NCBI GenBank assembly: GCA_007922305.1
Contig: ML677343.1
Location: forward strand, 34,881,806-34,945,805
Source of the DNA: Dermatemys mawii
Taxonomy: Eukaryota; Chordata; Testudines; Dermatemydidae
Direction: 5' to 3'
Length of the DNA: 64,000 bases
Below, in pieces: positions 57,361-64,000 of the stretch. Every line of letters begins with the position of its first letter. Within the stretch, counting starts at the first letter, position 1. The notes under the pieces were generated by a model. The model had not been told where the DNA came from and ran no database searches. It was given only the letters and a program-made list of their open reading frames with translations. A program made the position numbers and the translations under genes.

Positions 57361-57469
57361 GAAAAAACATTTTGTGGAAGACATGAATTCTGTGCGTGTG
57401 CAGTGGCGCAGTGGTGCAGAAAAAACATTTTGTGGAAGACATGAATTCTGTGCGTGTGCAGTGGTGCAG
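57361..57469 (+). repeat. Tandem duplication, period 58 bp
   Basis: The block starting gaaaaaacattttgtggaag at 57361 recurs at 57419 with no mismatch over about 48 bases. A short cgcagtgg insertion lies at the junction. Near-identity suggests a recent event, probably by slippage or unequal exchange within the element. Confidence 0.93.
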
Positions 57470-57582
57470 AATCCTCCCAGGAATAAAATCTGCAGTCTGG
57501 AACAAAGTCGGTCCCAGTCTGAAGTATAGTGAAATTGCATTCCACACCATTTTTCAAGGAGGAGAGCTCTTTTGCAGGAAAA

Positions 57583-58055
57583 ATGTGGAAAAATTGGAAA
57601 GAGTCCAGAGGAGGGCAACAAAGATGATTAGGGACCTGGAGTACATGACTTATGAGGAGAGGCTACGAGAACTGGGATTGTTTAGTCTGCAGAAGAGAAG
57701 ACTGAGGAGGGATTTGATAGCTGCTTTCAACTACCTGAAAGGGGGTTCCAAAGAGGATGGATCTAGACTGTTCTCAGTGGTACCAGATGACAGAACAAGG
57801 AGTAATGGTCTCAAGTTGCAGAGGGGAAGGTTTAGATTGGATATTAGGAAAACCTTTTTCGCTAGGAGAATGGTGAAGCACAGGAATGGGTTACCTAGCA
57901 AGGTGGTGGAATCTTCTTCCTTAGAGGTTTTTAAGGTCAGGCTTGACAAAGCCCTGGCTGGGATGATTTAGTTGGGGTTGGTCCTGCTTTAAGCAGGGGG
58001 TTGGACTAGGACCTCCTGAGGTCCCTTCCAGCCCTGATAATCTATGATTCTATGA
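57583..58055 (+). mobile_element. CR1 LINE 3' end with intact terminal ORF2 frame
   Basis: Text begins at ggaaaaattggaaagagtcc and ends at ctatgattctatgaac, the CR1 3' terminus with its short ATTCTATGA-like repeat. An open frame runs without a stop from upstream into 57971, reading [20 protein letters not shown] and, later, [20 protein letters not shown]: the ORF2 C-terminus. It differs in subfamily from the 48-54 kb copies (for example 'ctgctttaagcagggggttg' in the 3' UTR). The intact frame suggests this is one of the younger CR1 insertions here. Confidence 0.95.
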
Positions 58056-58066
58056 ACAAGGAGAGT

Positions 58067-59895
58067 TTATTTAACTTGATAGGCTCTGTTAATGGCTCGG
58101 TTTTGTCTTGCAATCTCCATGCTTGTTACAAACATGGAGTACTGTTGCTGCCTGATCTTCTCAGCTTCCCTACCAGAGACAGTCACCACAGGATCTGCAG
58201 TGGTTTTGGGGTCCAGTTTAAATAAGTCTGCACTCTCTTCTGAGAAGAGGTTGCCCATGTCATCTGTGACCTCAGCAAGTGCCTTCACATGCTGTGGAAA
58301 AGAAGCCTGGACACCTTTCACCTGCTCATGGTGTTTTGTGTTGGACCCTATTTGAGTGATTCTTTCCTCTGCTACAGCTTCAAATTCTCCTCTCAACCCT
58401 GCCATCTCCGGTCCTGCTGTCATCCAGGCCAAAGGGGCTCTGGACCTTGTGTTAGATGAACAGCTCCAACCTCCCCTTTGATAATGGTGGTGTTTTGCTC
58501 ACAAGCTTGGTCAAGAGCCATTGCATTGAAAACATACTGGCTTCTGAACTGTGAAGTTCCCCTTTAGGAACTTGAGCTGTGTCCAGATGCCCTGTGTAAA
58601 GGATACCATGTGTTGGAGGTGAACACGTACCCAACAAGCGTAATCCGTGTGATCGAACACACAGAACCAGGGTGACAGCTTCCCAGGGCACTCAGCATAG
58701 AGAGCAAAGTTTGCCTGCCAGATGGACAGCACGTAGGTCAGAGTACACAGCTCCAGATGAAGTGTGATACGTCAGAAGTGGAATATTGGGATTTCTGGTT
58801 TTTGCATGTCACACCTCATCTTCCCTGAGACCTTGAGTATACTATGTGCAGTCAGCTGGCAGTTACTTGCTGGGCATGCCTTGTACGTGTGGCATGAGGC
58901 ACTTTCAAGGAGTCAGCTGTTTCTGATCAGGCCACTTGAGCCTGAAGAAGGGCTGCTGTCCATCTGTTATCTTCTAGCCTGTCTTTGCTCATCTTCAGAC
59001 TTTGCATTTCCAGATGAAGCTCCTCCCCCTATCATAATGACAAATGTGTCCTCCCCATACCCAGCAGGCCAGGGCTACTGTGTCTGATTATGGTGAAAGA
59101 GGCTGATTCACAGCAATCAGTGGCACCTGATGTGAGTTTAGGTGGTGTACAGTGTCCTTATCACATCCATAGTGTGACAAATCATTGCCACAGACGGGAG
59201 TCCTCCGCAAAGAGAGAAAGAAACAGTGATGGCTGGGGTGAAGTCTAACTCTGGCTGTTTGCTGGGCGTGGTAAGCTGCCTAGGAAGTGTCTTGATCTCC
59301 ATTGAAGGTATTCAGACTTGCTTTTTTCCTTGCTGTTTTAAGCTATCTGCATTTTTCTTGCAGGCTTGGGTAATCAGTTGGCAGTCTTGAATTCAACATT
59401 TGCAGCAGCTATGGGAGCACTGGTTTTCTTCAAGATCAATAGACGTACAATTGCGCAAGACTTAAGAAGTGGTGGTATAGTCTGTTGTCTCAGTCTGAGA
59501 TGGGAATTCCATGGACAACTCCCAGTACTTGAATACTGGGGGATGCTCAAAAATTGATAGCCCAGTTCCATCGAAGGAGTCTGTTGCTGTGGTGGAGCTG
59601 GGATTGTGGTTTGTGTTGTCTGAGCACGGTAGTGAACTGACCATTGTGAAAGACAACCCCAAATCATCTCTGCATTGCTTTGCTCAGTTTTCTTCTGACT
59701 TTGTTGTAGAGACACCAAACATGTTGCATGATATTTTGCCTCTTGGACTGTTAAGTCCCCAGCTCTTAGTTTTGCAAGCAAGCACTGGTCTTGAAGCTGA
59801 AATGCATGTTTGTGGACTCAGCTATCAGTGTCGAGGGTAGAAGCTTCATGGAAGTCCTCTGATGGTATGTTCATCTCACAAATAAAGCACACCTC
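58067..59895 (-). pseudogene. Broken gene of a multicopy metazoan protein family, likely transposon-associated
   Basis: Minus-strand pieces in order look like one decayed protein. The N-terminal part (59895-59374) has a C-x2-C pair (CFICE) and LAKLRAGDLTVQEAKYHATC. A middle part (58732-58511) has FDHTDYACW and GNFTVQKP. DQACEQN and IIKGEVGAVHLT follow near 58520-58460, then a C-terminal frame (58432-58067) with MTAGPEMAGLRGEFEA and SADLFKLDPKTTADPVV. I recall similar unnamed proteins ('EAKYHxxCL', 'HxNYARWL', 'DQAHEQN') in many animal genomes at high copy number. Function is unknown to me. Stops near 58418 and frame changes show it is dead. Confidence 0.68.
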
Positions 59896-60759
59896 ATTTT
59901 CTGGATGTCCTTTGTGCTGGTTACTTAAACATGTGTTTCCTTTGGAATCCGTCAGGATGATCAAAAACTTCCTCGGATTTTTTTTCTTGACCCTTCTGAG
60001 TTTGGTCCTGTTTAAGTTAATATAGCAGGATTTGTGCCAGTGGTCCTTTCAGTACCATCATCTTATCTGCATATGACTCAGGATATGGGAAGTGCATTCA
60101 GCTTATGGAAAAGTAATATTTTCTGCTAGAGTTTGATAGAGCCAACATTCTCTTTTGATTTATATAGGCTTAATCAACTCTACACCTGTGTTTTCCTGCC
60201 AACGTACACACTTGCTCCAGTCAATGTAGGAGTGAGGATGTTTCTGTTAATGGACCAGACTTTTGAAGAAGCTTGTATCTTCTTTTATGTGTATGAAGAA
60301 CTAGTAATAGCCAATAGTAATCTAATCTTTCGTTACTGTGTACAGTTAATATTACCCAATCACCAAGTTCCTTTTGCATAATCAAAGAAGCATCTGAAAG
60401 AAGAAAAAAAAAATGTAATCAAAGGTTGCCAAGACCACGTTGTCAATACAAAATGTGTCCTTACAGCAATTTTAAGGTCAGGCTGAAGAAAATCAAGAAC
60501 ATATCCCTTGTATGTCCAGTTGTAAACCAGCATTATTTGCCAGTTATGGCAATGTTGCTGAAATGTCATAGCATGAGTGAATAACGTTGCAATAAATTTC
60601 ATGTTTTTATCATAAAACCCACAATTCCATTTTTTTTTTTTTCTCAAATCTGATCAGGTATGAGAGGGTGTTGGTAAAGCAAGATGCTCTGTTCTTGAAA
60701 CTCAGACCTGTATATTTGAACAGTATCACAGTTCCAGATGTAATCTTTCAACAGTCTTG
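59896..60759. other. No recognised gene
   Basis: Frames up to 95 codons. Further minus-strand text of the gene above could extend to about 60060, but I cannot trace it. An A-run lies at 60402-60413 and a T-run at 60633-60643. Confidence 0.45.
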
Positions 60760-60767
60760 TTGCAAGC

Positions 60768-63158
60768 CAGTGGCTCTCAACTAATTTCAGTCCACGGACC
60801 ACCTCCTTTTAATTTTTTTTTTTAAGACATGATTAAAAAGAGCAGACACATTTTGGTTTGAAATTTATTTATTTCTCACTAGATGTTTGGATTCTCTTCT
60901 CGTTGACAAGATTTTCAGTGTTTGGAGTGATACTTGATAATGCACAACGAATATCGCTTTCCACTGCGAGCCGATTCCTCTGTTTGGACTTAACGTGCAA
61001 CAAACACGAAAATCCCATCTCACACATATAAGTTGATCCAAATGGCAAAAGAAATCTGACTGTGTGTACTGACAGATATGGCTAATTCCCAGTCATGCTG
61101 GCCCAAAATTTCTCTATGGGAGACTGCTGGTACACATCCTGCTTCGCAAAATCATTTTTCAGGTCCAAAATTCCTCCTTCAGATCCTCTGGAACACTATT
61201 AATGTCTGTTGTGAATGGATGAAAGATAATCTATCCTTTGTCCTGTCCACCTCTGGAAAGTATCATTGGAATTCGTCTCATAGCTTCCGTTAGTGATCAA
61301 GAATTTGCGTCTGAATGGCTTCCTTTTTCCCAAGCATGGCATCGACATATGGAAATTAAACCAAATTATTGCCTTCGACTCTTACGATCCAGAGTTCCAA
61401 TTTGTCAAGAAAAGCCTTGATGATGCTTTGGTGAGAGAACAGATTTGCACCTTTCCCGTGCAGCTGAAGACACCTTTTGTTCAAGATTCCGGAAATATCG
61501 ACAAGATTCACAAATTCTGAATTTGAATGCATCAGCACATTTCAGTTACCATTCCAGTTACCATAGGAGCGCCTTGTTTTGCCAGTGTTTGGAAGCCTGA
61601 TCTTGAGCCTAGCGTGGCAGGTGTACCATCAGTGGTGACACCCACAAGATTTGCCCAATCCAGACCATGCACTTCAAAGAAGTTAACAATTTCCATCAGA
61701 TCCTGAGCCTTTGTGGTGGTATCAAGAATCTTACAAAAAAGAAACTCATCTTAGAAGTCTCAATCAACCATATATCGTGTGAACACCAATAGCTGAGAGC
61801 ACGATGCAACGTTGGTCAATTCATCCAGTTGTAAGGCAAACAATGGAGACTTCTTTATTTCATCCACAACTTGTTCATTGATGTTCTGTGATCTCATTTA
61901 TCTGTCTTGATATTGTGTTGTTAGAGACAGATATATCATTCAGCTTCCATGCTGCTTCCTCGTCAAGAACTAGTTGCACCATCTCTTTTGCACAAGGGAC
62001 CGGAAGTTGCTCTACAGTGGTATGACCCTTTTTGGCCTGTGCAACTTTGTATGCAACAATGTAGGAAGCAGTCACTGCATTGCTTGTATTTTTGTAGAAT
62101 GCACCTGTTGAATCGAGGTGCTGTCGTTTCAGACCTGATAACCACCACTCAAAATAATCTTCTTCCTTCTGCAACAAGTTTGGATGACACTTTTCGAGAT
62201 GGAGTTTCAGTTTAGCCGGCTTCATTGAGTCATTCCCCAAGACTTTAAAACAAATAACACATTGTGGCAAATCCACGCCGCCGCCTTCTTGACAAGCAAA
62301 GCCGAATCTGATGTAGTCCTTCGAATACTTGAGCTTGACTTTCCTTCCAGTCGTTGCCATTGTCTCACATCTGTGGGGTTACAATGAAATTTTGATTTTT
62401 TTGAATGGATGATTTATTTTGGGAGATGTATAGTAATTATAAATCACAAATCACTCATATAGATGTCCCAAAATAAGTTGTCCGTTGGCAAAAATTGGAA
62501 CTACAATATAATATCCATCTAACTAGCACTGCTCACGTTACATGGGCTACGAAAAAATACACTGTGGTGGTTAGTTTTTATCTCTTGTATTTGGTTGAGT
62601 AAAAACATATTTTAGGGTTATTTTTTAACAGATAATATTTTAGCACTGGTATCGCAGGTTAATAAAGTATTATTTATTTTGGGAGTAGACCATTTAACTT
62701 AGTACTGTCAAAACTGAAATTACTTTCACACCAACCTGATAAATTCAAGAGATGCAAATATAAAAGTTTGTGTCTTACCCCCTGCGTTAAAATCCCCATA
62801 CAAAAAAGCCACAAACGAAATAAAAAGTGTGTAATAAACTAACGAACGTAAAGTTGAAAATTGTGTGCAAACTTGCATTTTACAACAGAAATTATAAACA
62901 AACTAAATCAGCACATTTAGCACAAAACGAACGACACGACAACCACACAGCAGGCTGGCGGGAGCTACACTGATGCTCAGAGCTTTAGACGGAAGTTACT
63001 GACAACACAACACAGTTGTGTCCTAGATGATGCAATAGACGACTCGCTATGTGCTTGTGAGCACAGAGTAAAACAGCCTAGCGGCAGTACCTGACTTTGG
63101 ACAATATTCATGTGGATCACCGAAAAAGTCTCTATGGACCACCAGTTGAGAATCCCTG
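60768..63158 (-). mobile_element. hAT DNA transposon, near full length (2.4 kb)
   Basis: The left end CAGTGGCTCTCAAC and the reverse complement of the right end CAGGGATTCTCAAC match at 11 of 14, and GGACCAC text follows inside both. The flanks TTGCAAGC (60760-60767) and TTGTAGAT (63159-63166) match at only 5 of 8, fitting an old insertion. The interior holds one minus-strand transposase gene and an AT-rich 5' region (62361-63100). Size, ends and gene content are those of an autonomous Charlie/ZBED-type hAT element. Confidence 0.9.
60869..62360 (-). pseudogene. hAT transposase with BED zinc finger, inactivated
   Basis: Start codon at 62358-62360. The first 161 codons are open (to 61875) and hold a BED-type finger with C34, C37, H54 and H59 in the text PQCVICFKVL ... 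LHLEKCHP, preceded by aromatic residues. Beyond a TGA stop at 61872-61874 the same protein continues: FALQLDELTNVASCSQLL, then WANLVGVTTDGTPAMLG (about 61665-61610), both of the hAT catalytic core with its acidic residues. Then comes FVNLVDISGILNKRC (61510). It ends with ALSSITPNTENLVNEKRIQ near 60900, the C-terminal dimerisation end, and a TAA at 60869-60871. At least four stops plus frame changes disable it. Such transposases gave rise to host ZBED/SCAND3-like genes, but this copy shows no sign of domestication. Confidence 0.9.
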
Positions 63159-63166
63159 TTGTAGAT

Positions 63167-64000
63167 GGCTGTGAATAATATTTGTCTGCTTAGAAGATCA
63201 AAAAGGACTTTGTTTTGGAGTAATGGTGCATGCTGGGGCACAACACTGGGCTTGACTTCAATTCTTGAGCTCTTTGAGAACTGGTAGGGAAGCAGCTGTT
63301 GGCAGAATGGGGGTGGATGTTTTTCGGAGTGATAAGCAGAAACATTTCATCACTGTTTCCAGTGCTGAGTAGGAAAAGATGTTCCCTCCTTAAATTGGGT
63401 CAAAAATACAGTGAAAAATATCAAACTGGAATGAGCGCGCCAATCCCCAAGTGCATCGGTGAAAGACTATTATGAGATTCAGAACTCTTCTGGTCAGTTT
63501 GTCTCACTTGTGAGCTGGTGTTCCAGCGCTTCAAAGGGCAATTCTCAAGTGTTCATTGCTGGTCAAATAACTCTTCCTGCCCTGCCAATCAGTTTTTAAA
63601 ATATACTAACTACAAAATAGAAAAACTAGGCAATATACCTGACAGTACACAAGTCATGAAGCATTAGCTTCTTCCTGTCTTGAGCCAATCAATGAAACTC
63701 CATGCAACAGAAAATGACGTTTGGGCCAGAGAATGGGATACCTTTGAAAGAATTTAGCAAATGCCAAGAGATGTGTGCTAGCCATGGTGTTCTGGTCCCT
63801 GAGAATTTTCTGCTCAGCGCTCTGCCTTCAGTGGGCTGGAGGGGACTTGGCAGAAAATTGTAGAAACATCCAAATGATTGCTAGGTGGTTTTGAGCAGAT
63901 TTTAGAGAAGGGTTAATCCTGTGCATTTAGCCTTGGGTCATTCTAGGAATGAAATGCAGCCCCATGTGGGGTGGAACCTGGCAGCCGTGTACTGGTGGAA
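63167..64000. other. No recognised feature
   Basis: Spacer without a convincing open frame, repeat text or regulatory motif. Confidence 0.5.

Larger units (their letters stand above)
56581..57481. mobile_element. Probable DNA transposon, non-autonomous (about 0.9 kb)
   Basis: The left end CTCCTGGGGGAATTCTGTGC and the reverse complement of the right end TCCTGGGAGGATTCTGCACC agree well when aligned from TCCTGGG. Subterminal text with aattctg repeats appears on both sides. The left half is AT-rich; the middle has a (GT)12 microsatellite and C-rich text; the right has a tandem duplication. No unambiguous target duplication is visible, so the superfamily is open. Frames here (up to 166 codons) carry no transposase motif. 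Confidence 0.65.

Noticed and set aside
57396..57971. 191-codon frame as a single gene
   Set aside because: It is a chimera: the first part is the end of a DNA element and spacer, and only the part after about 57583 is CR1 ORF2.
61875..62360. Intact 161-codon frame as a domesticated ZBED-type host gene
   Set aside because: The same protein continues past its stop in decayed form, and the whole lies between transposon ends. It reads as the surviving part of a dead transposase.

Overview
The window looks like non-coding DNA from an amniote nuclear genome, most likely a turtle. The evidence is several subfamilies of CR1 LINE in both orientations, old MIR SINEs and L2-type LINE ends, many short hAT elements with 8-bp target site duplications, and a Penelope-type sequence with a hammerhead-like core. 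A crocodilian is the main alternative. I recognise no host protein-coding exon, rRNA, tRNA, CRISPR array or bacterial-style operon. Nearly all open frames are under 200 codons, and the few that make sense belong to transposable elements. The stretch is probably intronic or intergenic.

Layout. 1-9 kb: mostly unrecognised DNA, with an old CR1/L3-type LINE interrupted by a MIR (3.27-4.01 kb) and a hAT element (7.2 kb). 9-20 kb: a 970-bp GC-rich hAT element (9.4 kb), two more hAT elements (12.9 and 15.2 kb), three CR1 fragments and two MIRs. 20-34 kb: a foldback element (20.7-21.0 kb), a 1.16-kb hAT element retaining a transposase zinc-finger remnant (25.9-27.1 kb), an old CR1 (27.1-27.9 kb), a further hAT element (30.5 kb), a head-to-head Penelope-like palindrome (32.65-32.84 kb) and another hAT element (33.2 kb). 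34-46 kb: a second copy of the 9.4-kb hAT family (36.8 kb), an L2 LINE end (38.7 kb), a 124-bp hAT MITE inside an old CR1 (40.1 kb), another hAT copy (42.0 kb), a MIR and CR1 pieces. 47.9-50.7 kb: two CR1 copies in tandem carrying three MITE insertions flanked by TA. 53-58 kb: a minus-strand CR1, a 0.9-kb terminal-inverted-repeat element and a plus-strand CR1 3' end. 58-60 kb: a broken minus-strand gene of a multicopy metazoan protein family. 60.8-63.2 kb: a nearly full-length hAT transposon with a decayed BED-finger transposase.

The pieces do not work together as a pathway. The window is a layered record of transposition: MIR/L2/L3-type sequence first, then CR1, then hAT and TA-flanked MITEs, several of which sit inside CR1 copies. 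In two cases the interrupted CR1 reads through cleanly if the insert and one TA are removed. Family assignments come from recalled consensus sequences, not database searches, and boundaries without a target site duplication are approximate.
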